Positions 23,770-31,499 of a stretch of DNA of 64,000 nucleotides are shown here, piece by piece. The first letter of the stretch is position 1. Each line of letters opens with the position of its first letter. The stretch spans positions 868,001 to 932,000 of the forward strand of contig DASYCZ010000026.1 of NCBI GenBank assembly GCA_036499825.1. Direction: 5' to 3'. The notes below the pieces were generated by a model. The model searched no databases, was not told the origin of the DNA, and saw only the letters and a program-made list of their open reading frames with translations. This DNA comes from Paradevosia sp036499825 (lineage in GTDB: Bacteria > Pseudomonadota > Alphaproteobacteria > Rhizobiales > Devosiaceae). The position numbers were made by a program, and so were the translations under genes.

Positions 23770-25068
23770 TCAGGCCTTGGGCAGCAATGCGTCGACCTGG
23801 ACCTTGAGATCGTCCATGGCCTGCTGCGCGGTCTTCGACTTCAGCACTGCCGCCTGAACCTGCTGGCGCACGAGATCATCGACCTTGGCCGAGCCCTGGA
23901 AGCCCGGCAGCGGGGCGCGGGCGGTGCCCACGGCATTGGCGGCCGCCTGCCAGGACGGGAACGCCTTTTGCACGCGCGGATCCTGATAGGCATCGCTGCG
24001 GGTCGGGCCGTTGCCGTTCATGGCTTCACGGATGGTGGCGTCGGGTGAGGAAAGCTGCCGGATGAAGCTCCAGGCGAGATCCTTGTTCGGCGAGTTCTTC
24101 GGTATCACCAGCGCCCACACTTCCGTGCTGGCGACGGGCAGCACCTTGCCGCCGAGTTCCTTGACCGCCGGCAGGTTGGTGACCTGCAGCTTGCCGGTGA
24201 ATTTCGAGGCCTTCGGATCGTTATAGGCATTGGTGCGGTCGATCGGATCGATCGACATGGCAGCGCGGCCCTGCTGCATGAAGGTAGTGACGTCTTCGGT
24301 GGTGAAATTGATCCATGCCTTGGGCATGGCGCCGCTCTGGTAAAGGTCCACGAACAGCTGGATGCCACGCACCATGCCCGGCTCGTTGCAAACGCATTTG
24401 AGATCGGGGGTGATGAAATCGCCGCCATAGGCACGCACGATATCCATGATGTTGGCAGCGCCCTGGCCGCCGGTCACGAAGCCCGAAACCTTGGTGCCGT
24501 CTGCGCGCGTATAGGTCAGCTTGTGCGCATATTCGATGAAATCCTCGAACGTCTTGGGCGGACCATCAAGCCCCTGCTCGGCCAACAGGTCGGCATTGTA
24601 GTGGAAGCCGGTCGTCGCATGCCGGAAGGGGATTCCGTAGAGCGCATTGTTGAAGGTGAAGATGCCGCGCATGCCCGCGGAGATGCCGTCGACATTGTCT
24701 ATGGGCGCCTTGGCCAGATAGGGATCGAGCGGCTCGAACATCTGGATGACCGCGTCATTGGTGAAGCGGTTGAGCATGAAGGCACTGTGGACGTTGCCCT
24801 GCTGCAGCGCGGCTTCGCGGAACAGCTGATCGTGCAAGGGCTCGACGCCATAGGTGACCCAATCGATGTTCAAGCCCTTGCCGTCGGTCCAATCGGCGAG
24901 GATGTCGCCGCCGGGGCCCTTGGTGGCGGCGGTCTGATGCACGGCATGGGCGATGACGCCGAAAGTGCCGTCGGCGGCCTGCGCCGCGGAGAGCGGCAAT
25001 GCCGTGGCGGCGGCAAGAGCCGCGCTGCCCTTGAGCAGCGTCCGTCTGTTGATCCGGTAGTCCGACAT
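23770..25068 (-). CDS. CUT1-type ABC transporter substrate-binding protein
   Basis: 432-residue periplasmic protein of the MalE/UgpB group. The ATG at 25068 has GGAGGAA upstream and begins MSDYRINRRTLLKGSAAL, a twin-arginine-type signal with cleavage near AQA; the frame stays open upstream but without reason to start there. Family features include the SAFMLNRFTNDAVIQMFEPLDPYL region and the WSFIRQLSSPDATIREAMNGNG tail region. Transcribed after the RpiR gene and before the permeases. Ligand unknown; neighbouring enzymes point to a sugar or sugar acid. Confidence 0.92.
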   Translation of the reverse strand: MSDYRINRRTLLKGSAALAAATALPLSAAQAADGTFGVIAHAVHQTAATKGPGGDILADWTDGKGLNIDWVTYGVEPLHDQLFREAALQQGNVHSAFMLNRFTNDAVIQMFEPLDPYLAKAPIDNVDGISAGMRGIFTFNNALYGIPFRHATTGFHYNADLLAEQGLDGPPKTFEDFIEYAHKLTYTRADGTKVSGFVTGGQGAANIMDIVRAYGGDFITPDLKCVCNEPGMVRGIQLFVDLYQSGAMPKAWINFTTEDVTTFMQQGRAAMSIDPIDRTNAYNDPKASKFTGKLQVTNLPAVKELGGKVLPVASTEVWALVIPKNSPNKDLAWSFIRQLSSPDATIREAMNGNGPTRSDAYQDPRVQKAFPSWQAAANAVGTARAPLPGFQGSAKVDDLVRQQVQAAVLKSKTAQQAMDDLKVQVDALLPKA

Positions 25069-25096
25069 GAGAGTTCCTCCAATGGCCGGCATGCAC

Positions 25097-26035
25097 TTAT
25101 CCAGAAGTGCTGCGCCTTGTTCCCAGGTTTGATGAAGCTTGGCCGTCTTCGATTTCGTCAGTGTCCGCCCGATGGGACGTGGCCATCGGCATTTCGACGA
25201 TGTGCTGGTCGTCGAGCGAACTCTTGATCCGCTGAAAGAGCGGCGCCGCGCTGACGCCGCGAGCCACCGCGACGCTGGTGGCGAGAATGTCGATGCAGGC
25301 AAGATGCGCGAGCCGGGTCGTCATCGGCGCATAGACGAAGGTATCCTCGGGCGTATCGACGGCGATGGTCAGGGTGGCGAGACGGGACAGCATGGAATTC
25401 TGCCGTGTCACGGCGATCACGACGGCGCCCTGCTCCAGCGCGATCTTGGCGGTACGCACGATGTCGCGGATCTGGCCCGTGTAGGAAAAGCACAGGGCTA
25501 CGTCGCCGGGACGCAGCGTTGCCGCCGACATGGTCTGCAGATGCCCCTCGATCGATAAGGAGGCCGGCACGCCCAGCCGCATGAACTTCTGGTGCGCATC
25601 CATGGCGGCGACGATCGAGGCGCCAACGCCATAGCAATCGATGCGCTTGGCGGCGATCAGCTCGCGCGTGGCACGCTCGATGGCGCCGCGATCGAGATTG
25701 GCCTGCAGCGCCGACAGCGCGTTGATGGAGGCATTGAGGATCTTGTCGACCATGACGGGAAGGTCATCGTCGGACGTAACCTCACTGTGGATATAGGGCG
25801 CGCCGGCGGCCAGCCCCTGGGCCAGCCGGATGCGAAAATCCGGGAAGCCCGAGCACCCAAGCGCCCGGCAAAACCGGATGACCGTGGGTTCGCTGACGCC
25901 GGCAGCGGTAGCCAGGCTCGCCAGAGACTGCCGCAGGACGAGTTCGGGACCGGCGAGGACGCGATCGGCGACCTTGCGTTCCGACTTGCGCAGGTCGGCA
26001 TACAGGGTTTCGATGTCGTCGAGCACGCCAGCCAT
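25097..26035 (-). CDS. RpiR/MurR-family transcriptional regulator
   Basis: 312 residues: N-terminal RpiR HTH domain (about 1-80, LRKSERKVADRVLAGP then AAGVSEPTVIRFCRALG) and a SIS phosphosugar-binding domain (about 120-260, YGVGASIVAAMDAHQKF and CFSYTGQIRDIV). RpiR regulators sense phosphorylated sugars or sugar acids. The gene is third in the minus-strand operon, 28 nt before the binding protein. A pair of repeats around 27276-27374 upstream of the operon are candidate binding sites. Confidence 0.92.
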   Translation of the reverse strand: MAGVLDDIETLYADLRKSERKVADRVLAGPELVLRQSLASLATAAGVSEPTVIRFCRALGCSGFPDFRIRLAQGLAAGAPYIHSEVTSDDDLPVMVDKILNASINALSALQANLDRGAIERATRELIAAKRIDCYGVGASIVAAMDAHQKFMRLGVPASLSIEGHLQTMSAATLRPGDVALCFSYTGQIRDIVRTAKIALEQGAVVIAVTRQNSMLSRLATLTIAVDTPEDTFVYAPMTTRLAHLACIDILATSVAVARGVSAAPLFQRIKSSLDDQHIVEMPMATSHRADTDEIEDGQASSNLGTRRSTSG

Positions 26036-26038
26036 CGT

Positions 26039-26368
26039 CTACTCCTTCAATGCCAGACTGAGGACGAACTTGCCGATTTTTCCGGGTGGCATCTCAGCCG
26101 TGAAGCGCAGGAAATGGCCGAAATGCCGGAGTTTCAGGAAACCGAGTTTGCCTTTCTCGCGCGGCAATACGAATGCCGAGCCGTCCTCGACCCAGTTGAT
26201 GCCGTCGGGCGAGATCAGGGTCTTGAGCGTAACGTCGGCGTCCAGACTTTCGAGCGCCAGAGCGAAGATGATGACTTCGCCTGCCCAGCCGGTTTCGTAC
26301 GGCTCTGTGAGAATGACACCGGACCACGGCTCGGCCCGGGCGATAACGGCGGTATAGGCCTCACGCAT
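26039..26368 (-). CDS. Conserved-looking protein of unknown function (109 aa)
   Basis: I do not recognise this family. The ATG at 26368 (MREAYTAVIARAEPW) overlaps the 3' end of the upstream gene by 8 nt, and the stop is 3 nt before the RpiR start, so it is embedded in the operon. No signal peptide. Alternating hydrophobic strands (EVIIFALALES, GFLKLRHFGHFLRFTAEM, IGKFVLSLAL) suggest an all-beta fold. It may be a partner or accessory domain of the larger unknown protein at 26361-27275. A longer start at 26437 is less likely because of heavy overlap. Confidence 0.75.
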   Translation of the reverse strand: MREAYTAVIARAEPWSGVILTEPYETGWAGEVIIFALALESLDADVTLKTLISPDGINWVEDGSAFVLPREKGKLGFLKLRHFGHFLRFTAEMPPGKIGKFVLSLALKE

Positions 26369-27275
26369 CGACCCAGTCTCCCGAAACCAGAACTGAATCG
26401 ACGAAGAGGAAGCAACGTTTGTCGCTGTTACTTTCACAGAACAGGCAAATGTTCAGCATCGACCAGAGGTTGGGCCAGGCCGGCATGACCATGGTTTCAA
26501 TCGACTCGACTGGCAACCTGCGCCCGTTGCATTGCAGCGCGGTCACCCGCATAGTGCGAAGATCGACACCCAGGCGCAGATAGTGCCAGTTCAGCTTGGT
26601 CGGCAGCTCGTTGTAGCAGAGCCGTTGGCCGCCGCCCGGAATGTCCTGCCAGCCATCATCGACGAAATGCGGGTGGCTGCGCGTGGCGCCGGTCGAGCCG
26701 ACGGAATTACCCTGCTCCACCTGAGATTTATACTGCCAGGTCTCGCGACGCCCGGCTTCCGAAGCGTTCAGATATTTGATGTGCGGCATGGCTCGGCGCG
26801 GCGCACCTGCCCCATCGGGATCCTGCAGATCGAGAATGATGCCGAAGGACCTGAAGTCGGTGTCCGACAGAAGCAATTCGGAAGCTTCCGGCTTTACCGC
26901 AAACATCATCTCGACCTGAATGGGGCCAGGCTCGATAAAGGTCAGGCGCTTGAGCACCATATTCAGCGCACCTGGCTGCGGGCGGGTCGCGATCTTGAGC
27001 GAATAGCTGCCGTTGACGGCGCCGTGCGAGCCCGCGTCCCACTGGTTGGCGACGCTCAGCTGCGGGGGATACATTGGCTGGAATTCCGGAAGGATATTGT
27101 CGAGCGTATCCTCGTAGTTACCCACCAGTCCGGTCCAGCCATTCATGCCCTTGGAAAAATCGTCGAAGGCTATGATGCGCGATAGCGGCCTGAAGCGGCT
27201 CAGCGCAGGATTGGCGTCAAGCAACTGACGGCGCACTGCGGGGGAGACGGAATCGGTCAAGCGAGAAGCCCTCAT
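26361..27275 (-). CDS. Protein of unknown function (304 aa), first gene of sugar-acid operon
   Basis: No family recognised with certainty. 304 residues from the ATG at 27275 (MRASRLTDSVSPAVRRQ); a TTG at 27320 would add 15 residues but would run through a regulatory repeat. No signal peptide. The sequence DDFSKGMNGWTGLVGNYED and later NGSYSLKIATRPQPG, FRSFGIILDLQD and NWHYLRLGVDLRTMRV look like a concanavalin-like jelly-roll that could bind or cleave carbohydrate. Two Trp-rich segments would suit sugar stacking. It heads the operon feeding RpiR, transporter, Gfo/Idh and MR/MLE genes, so a cytoplasmic glycan-processing role is a reasonable guess. Confidence 0.75.
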   Translation of the reverse strand: MRASRLTDSVSPAVRRQLLDANPALSRFRPLSRIIAFDDFSKGMNGWTGLVGNYEDTLDNILPEFQPMYPPQLSVANQWDAGSHGAVNGSYSLKIATRPQPGALNMVLKRLTFIEPGPIQVEMMFAVKPEASELLLSDTDFRSFGIILDLQDPDGAGAPRRAMPHIKYLNASEAGRRETWQYKSQVEQGNSVGSTGATRSHPHFVDDGWQDIPGGGQRLCYNELPTKLNWHYLRLGVDLRTMRVTALQCNGRRLPVESIETMVMPAWPNLWSMLNICLFCESNSDKRCFLFVDSVLVSGDWVDA

Positions 27276-27374
27276 TTCTTGTAGTTTTGCTAGCTTATGG
27301 TTCGATTTTTCACTCGTCAAGCAATGTTGTGCAAATTTTATGCGCTTGTCGCCATCATTCTTGTAGTTATACTA
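27276..27374. promoter_or_regulatory. Repeated operator-like elements in divergent promoter
   Basis: Two copies of TTCTTGTAGTTnTnCTA: 27276-27292 (just before the unknown-protein start at 27275) and 27358-27374 (29 nt before the SDR start). The second contains the perfect palindrome GTAGT-TAT-ACTAC (27363-27375); the first is a degenerate version (GTAGT-TTT-GCTAG). The position in a divergent promoter suggests one regulator, perhaps the RpiR protein of the operon, controls both directions. Confidence 0.65.
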
Positions 27375-27402
27375 CGTGAGAAATTCGAAGGGGAGCCCAC
27401 AC

Positions 27403-28170
27403 ATGTTCAACATCAACCTCGCAAACAAGGTGGCTCTGGTCACCGGATCGTCGCGCGGCATCGGTCGGATGTGCGCGCTTTATCTGGCTGAGGCCGGCTG
27501 TAACGTGGTGGTGAACTATGCCAACGATCGCGCTGCCGGCGAACGGACGGTGGCCGAAATCGAGGCGTTCGGCGTCAAGGCACATCTGGTGCAATGCGAC
27601 GTCTCCGACTCCAAGGCCGTCGAGGCGATGGTGGCGGAAGGCATTGCGGTGTTCGGCAAGGTCGACATCCTGGTGAACAATGCCGGCGTGGGCGTTGGCA
27701 AAGGCGCGGAGGAGACCACCGACGAGATCCTCGATCGCGTCTTTGGCGTCAACGTACGCGCCTATGCCGCCGCCTGTCGCGCGGTGCTGCCCAGCATGAA
27801 GACGCTCGGCTGGGGTCGTATCGTCTGCATTTCCTCGGTCGTCGGGCGATCCGGCAAAGCATTCATCGGCACCTCCCCCGCCTATGCGGGCGCCAAGGGT
27901 GCGGTGCTTTCCTACTCCCGCGCGATGGCCAGGGAATTTGGCGGTACCGGCATTACGGTGAACTGCGTCTGCCCGGGCTGGATCGATTATCCGGGCAAGA
28001 ATCGCGTCGTCACGCCCGAACTGCGTGCTTCCGCTATCGCCCAGATGCCGGTTGGCCGGGTCGGGGACGATCGCGATGTCGCCGGCGCCGTGCTCTATCT
28101 GAGCTCGCCGCTTGCAGACTACGTCACCGGCGTCTCCCTCGACGTGAACGGTGGATTGTATATGGCCTGA
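27403..28170 (+). CDS. Short-chain dehydrogenase/reductase (SDR)
   Basis: 255-residue classical SDR. Cofactor motif TGSSRGIG at 14-21, NNAG at 92-95, active-site SS at 144-145 and the YxxxK pair Y161/K165 (SPAYAGAKGAV) are all present. The ATG at 27403 has GGGGAG seven bases upstream. It is divergent from the sugar-acid operon across shared repeats. In diketo aldonate pathways an SDR oxidises the 2-keto-3-deoxy acid before FAH-type cleavage; with FAH and MR/MLE genes close by, this is the inferred role. Confidence 0.9.
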   Translation: MFNINLANKVALVTGSSRGIGRMCALYLAEAGCNVVVNYANDRAAGERTVAEIEAFGVKAHLVQCDVSDSKAVEAMVAEGIAVFGKVDILVNNAGVGVGKGAEETTDEILDRVFGVNVRAYAAACRAVLPSMKTLGWGRIVCISSVVGRSGKAFIGTSPAYAGAKGAVLSYSRAMAREFGGTGITVNCVCPGWIDYPGKNRVVTPELRASAIAQMPVGRVGDDRDVAGAVLYLSSPLADYVTGVSLDVNGGLYMA

Positions 28171-28192
28171 TGACTACAGCTTGGTGGCAGCT

Positions 28193-28810
28193 CTAGCGCT
28201 GCCGCCGTAGCGCCAGGCCATCAAGGATCAGGTCCAGCCCGCCCTCGAATAGTGTTTCCCGAATGTCTTCCCGGCTTCCGGTGCGTGTGGGCTCGAACAG
28301 TTCGGGGATCGATGCGGGATCGTCGGCGACGTTGCGTGCGTCGGCCTGATGCTCGTAGGTGACGCCCAGCGCGTAGTCGAACACCGTCATCATGCCAAGC
28401 AGCGCGTCGCGTTCGGAAAAGCCCTGCGCCCCCAGGTATTCGATTCCCCGCCGGAACTCGGCGAAATGCCGTGAGCGTGACAGATTGGCGTTGGATAGAA
28501 TTTCGGCGCCGTCGCGGACACCGAGCAGTGTCCGCCGGTAGGTCTTGGCGGCCTGCGACAGCCAGCTACGCCAATCACTGGCTTCGTTTGGTGCTTCGGT
28601 CATCCGATCGAGCAGGCGGTTGGCCATGCCGGTGACGATCTCCTGCTTATTGCGGAAGTGCCAGTAGAGCGCAGGATTCTTGACCCCCAGCACATCCGCA
28701 ATGCGGCGAATGGTGAGCCCCTCGAAGCCATTGGCTTCGAGCACGTCGAAGGCCGCGTCGAGCACGCGGCGCTCATCAAGAGGTTCTGCTTTGGGACCAG
28801 GGATCGTCAT
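28193..28810 (-). CDS. TetR-family transcriptional regulator
   Basis: 205 residues. The N-terminal HTH (about 14-60: RVLDAAFDVLEANGFEGL then IADVLGVKNPALYWHFRNKQEI) is of the tetracycline-repressor type, and the C-terminal domain is all-helical and resembles the TetR_C ligand domain. It is divergent from an alpha/beta hydrolase with a nested palindrome between. Convergent with the SDR gene, 22 nt apart. Probably represses itself and the hydrolase. Confidence 0.92.
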   Translation of the reverse strand: MTIPGPKAEPLDERRVLDAAFDVLEANGFEGLTIRRIADVLGVKNPALYWHFRNKQEIVTGMANRLLDRMTEAPNEASDWRSWLSQAAKTYRRTLLGVRDGAEILSNANLSRSRHFAEFRRGIEYLGAQGFSERDALLGMMTVFDYALGVTYEHQADARNVADDPASIPELFEPTRTGSREDIRETLFEGGLDLILDGLALRRQR

Positions 28811-28836
28811 TGGCCGATCCTACCCTTGAAACCGCC

Positions 28837-28875
28837 CCTTAGCAATGTTACATGCGTAACTTAGCACTGCTAAGG
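28837..28875. promoter_or_regulatory. Nested palindromic operator between TetR and hydrolase genes
   Basis: Outer arms CCTTAGCA (28837-28844) and TGCTAAGG (28868-28875) enclose an inner perfect palindrome GTTAC-ATGC-GTAAC (28847-28860). The right outer arm overlaps the AAGGA ribosome-binding site of the hydrolase gene (GTG at 28884). TetR-family dimers bind such sites; overlap with the start region fits repression. Confidence 0.75.
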
Positions 28876-28883
28876 AATTCATC

Positions 28884-29705
28884 GTGAACCTTGTCAAACC
28901 CTTTGCCGCCTCTGCCGATGGCACCTCCATCCACGCCACCGACATGGGACGCGGCCGCCCCATCGTCATCCTGCATGGCGGCATGCAGGCGGCGGCCCGA
29001 TGGGACGACGTCGCCCAAAAGTTGAGGGAAAGCTGGCGCCTGGTCGCCATCGAACGCCGCCTCTATGGCCGCTCGGGGGAGCCGCGATCCCCTCATGCCA
29101 TCGCCCGCGAGGTGGAGGACACTGCCGCCGTGCTGTCAGCGATCGGGGAGCCGGCTTTGTTGCTCGGTCATTCGTCCGGCGGGATGGTCGCGCTGGAGGC
29201 GAGCCTCGAATTCGGCGACAGACTTGCGGGTCTTATCCTTTACGAGCCACCCCTGCAGCGTGACACACCGTTCGGCGGCGACGATCAGGCCCGGATGGAA
29301 GCGGCGATGGCGTCGGGGGATCGGGATGAGGCGCTGCGCATCTTTTTCACCGACATCATAGAGTTCGATGAGCCGACGGTTACCTTCATGCGCACCGATC
29401 CGGCCTTTGCGGGTGCCTGGGGAGACATGAAACGACTTGCCCCGGCCCAGATGGCGGACACCAACGCCATCCGCGCCTTGCCCCTGGGTCTCGATCGTTA
29501 CGCCGCCATCGATGTGCCGACATTGCTACTGAAAGGCGACCAGAGTCCGCGGCATCTCCAGGACGGCATGGATGCACTCCAGCCCATCATTGCCGGCAGC
29601 ATGCTGGAAACGTTTGTCGGCCACGGCCACAGCGCCAATCTCGAAGCGCCTGATGAAATGGCCGCTGTCATGGACCGGTTCGCCAAACGTCTGTTTGGCA
29701 AGTAG
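28884..29705 (+). CDS. Alpha/beta hydrolase (GTG start)
   Basis: 273-residue alpha/beta hydrolase. HGGMQAA forms the oxyanion region, GHSSGG holds the nucleophile S97, DQSPRHL supplies the likely acid, and GHGHSANLEAP the histidine. Start is GTG at 28884 after AAGGA. It resembles peroxidase-type or esterase-type small hydrolases. Controlled with the divergent TetR gene; the inducer and substrate are unknown. It is outside the sugar-acid operon and may serve xenobiotic ester turnover. Confidence 0.88.
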   Translation: MNLVKPFAASADGTSIHATDMGRGRPIVILHGGMQAAARWDDVAQKLRESWRLVAIERRLYGRSGEPRSPHAIAREVEDTAAVLSAIGEPALLLGHSSGGMVALEASLEFGDRLAGLILYEPPLQRDTPFGGDDQARMEAAMASGDRDEALRIFFTDIIEFDEPTVTFMRTDPAFAGAWGDMKRLAPAQMADTNAIRALPLGLDRYAAIDVPTLLLKGDQSPRHLQDGMDALQPIIAGSMLETFVGHGHSANLEAPDEMAAVMDRFAKRLFGK

Positions 29706-29727
29706 AGCCGGCGCTATCTCGTCGATG

Positions 29728-30654
29728 CTACACGCATCGCGCCAGGAAGCCGGCACCGTCGACGATTGCCTGCCGTGCGGCCGGCACCATGCGGGCGCGG
29801 CCGCAGAAGCCGTGAACGAGGCCTGGATAGTGCTGAGTTTCAACAGACACATCCACATCCCGAAGCCGACGATCCATCAGCAGCGAGTCGTCGCGCAACA
29901 CATCGAGTTCGGCGACGCCGAGCCAGGTCGGCGGCAGGCCCGCAAGGCTCGCATGCAGCGGCGCCACATAGGGATCATGAGGGCGATGGCCGGCGGGCAA
30001 ATAGGCCTCGAAGTATGCCTGCATACCGGCCTGGGAGAGGCCGAAGCGTCCGTCCCCAAAGGCACGGTAGCTCTCAGTCTCCAGATCGTCGCCGAACACG
30101 CCATAATACAACGCCAGGCCGCGCGGGGCGGGACCTCCCTCGTCGCGCAGCCGCAGTGTCGCAGCCAGCGCCAGATTGGCCCCCGCAGAGGCACCGCTCA
30201 GGAGTATTTTCGTGTGATCGAGCCCGGGGCCCAGGCCGCCCGCCGCGCACCAGCGGATAGCGTTCGTCACATCATCGAGCCCCGCCGGGAAGGGATGTTC
30301 CGGCGCCAGGCGGTAAGAGATAGCCAACACCGCCAGGCCGCTTCCGGCGGCCAATGCACGGCTGTGCCATTCGGTGGTGTCGATCGAGCCGTGCCGCCAG
30401 CCACCCCCATGCACGAAGATGACGATAGGCGTTCGCTCCAGCGTAGGTCGGAACAGACGCGCCCGCAGCGGCACCGCTCCCGGTATCGACAGCTCTTCGA
30501 CGCCGGCGACCGACGGCGCGCCCTCGTTCCAAAACGGCGCCAGCCGCGCCTGCTGCGCGCGTTCTCCTGCGGCATCGGCAGGCTTACCACCATCCCTGGT
30601 GATGAGATCGGCCTGCGTCGTCATGGCAGCAGCCATGTCGGCATCGAGTGTCAC
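29728..30654 (-). CDS. Alpha/beta hydrolase, hormone-sensitive-lipase-like esterase (GTG start)
   Basis: 308 residues. The HSL-family oxyanion motif HGGGW, the nucleophile GASAGANLA, the acid in WLGVAELDVLRDD and the histidine in YPGLVHGF form the standard catalytic set. The start is GTG at 30654 with AGGGGG eight bases upstream, 12 nt after the stop of the GntR/UTRA gene, so the two are one transcript. Possibly removes an ester group from a substrate of the divergent transporter; not demonstrated. Confidence 0.87.
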   Translation of the reverse strand: MTLDADMAAAMTTQADLITRDGGKPADAAGERAQQARLAPFWNEGAPSVAGVEELSIPGAVPLRARLFRPTLERTPIVIFVHGGGWRHGSIDTTEWHSRALAAGSGLAVLAISYRLAPEHPFPAGLDDVTNAIRWCAAGGLGPGLDHTKILLSGASAGANLALAATLRLRDEGGPAPRGLALYYGVFGDDLETESYRAFGDGRFGLSQAGMQAYFEAYLPAGHRPHDPYVAPLHASLAGLPPTWLGVAELDVLRDDSLLMDRRLRDVDVSVETQHYPGLVHGFCGRARMVPAARQAIVDGAGFLARCV

Positions 30655-30666
30655 AGTGTTGGCCCC

Positions 30667-31395
30667 CTAGACCGTCAGTCGAACACGTTCGCAGCTGAAC
30701 TTGGTGATGCCGAACAGAATCGGCCGGTTGTCTTCATCGGCGTCGAGACGCTCGCATTCGAAGATCGGCTGCGTCGGCAACTGATGCAAGAGCCGCGCTT
30801 CCGCCGCGCTGGGGAGGCGCCCGATGATGGAGGTGCTTTCCCGATGGTAGTCGGTGACGCCGCTGGCTTTGAGGGCGGCGGTCACCGACTGGCTGCGTCG
30901 GAGCACGGTATCGAGCGTATCGAAACGCGGAAGCGGAAAGTAGTTGATGTCGTGCTTCACCACCTGCCCGTCAGCGTAGCCTAGCAGTTCCACGAACATA
31001 GCCTGCCCACCCTCCGGCAGTTTCAGGTTTAGCCGCGCCTGCTCAGGGGCCGTTACGGTCTCGATACGCAGTATCTCCTGCGCCGGGGTGATGTTGTTGG
31101 CGATCAGCACGTCGGTGAAACGCGCTCTCCGCCCGATATTGTAAGAAACCAGATAGGCGTCATGCACGAAGGTGCCTCTGCCCTGCTCTATGCGCACGAG
31201 GCCACCCTGCTGCAACGCATTGAGGGCCCGGCGCACCGAATAGCGCGTGGCCCCCAGCCGCTGCATCAATTCGGCTTCGGTCGGGATCTGGCCGCCGACT
31301 TCGAACTCATTGTTCTCGATGGCCTTCCTGAGAAAGGCCTCGATGTCGCGCCAGCCGGGCGCAACCTGGTCGTTCAGCGCCTCGCTATCGGTCAT
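30667..31395 (-). CDS. GntR/HutC (UTRA) family regulator, PhnF-like
   Basis: 242 residues: GntR winged helix (about 15-80, GGQIPTEAELMQRLGATRYS and LVRIEQGRGTFV) and a UTRA effector domain (about 95-238). The link VSYNIGRRARFTDVLIANN resembles the RTRFSxNL segment of PhnF-type phosphonate regulators. It is divergent from the ABC transporter/phosphoesterase-aldolase/PhnX operon with a perfect inverted repeat between them. PhnX in the operon supports a phosphonate-responsive role; the effector itself is not known. Confidence 0.88.
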   Translation of the reverse strand: MTDSEALNDQVAPGWRDIEAFLRKAIENNEFEVGGQIPTEAELMQRLGATRYSVRRALNALQQGGLVRIEQGRGTFVHDAYLVSYNIGRRARFTDVLIANNITPAQEILRIETVTAPEQARLNLKLPEGGQAMFVELLGYADGQVVKHDINYFPLPRFDTLDTVLRRSQSVTAALKASGVTDYHRESTSIIGRLPSAAEARLLHQLPTQPIFECERLDADEDNRPILFGITKFSCERVRLTV

Positions 31396-31460
31396 GCGGG
31401 AATCCTCTCGGGGCTATCCTACTACTTGCCGCCGTCATAGCGGCGTCATAAACATTGTGC

Positions 31461-31488
31461 AATGGTTCGAATGAATTATCGAACCATT
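31461..31488. promoter_or_regulatory. Perfect inverted repeat operator upstream of transporter operon
   Basis: AATGGTTCGA (31461-31470) and TCGAACCATT (31479-31488) are exact reverse complements around 8 nt. The right arm touches the GGAG ribosome-binding site of the binding-protein gene (GTG at 31500). It lies 66 nt from the divergent GntR start. A GntR/UTRA dimer site is the likely identity; bound repressor would block initiation of the transporter operon. Confidence 0.75.
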
Positions 31489-31499
31489 GGAGAACGATA

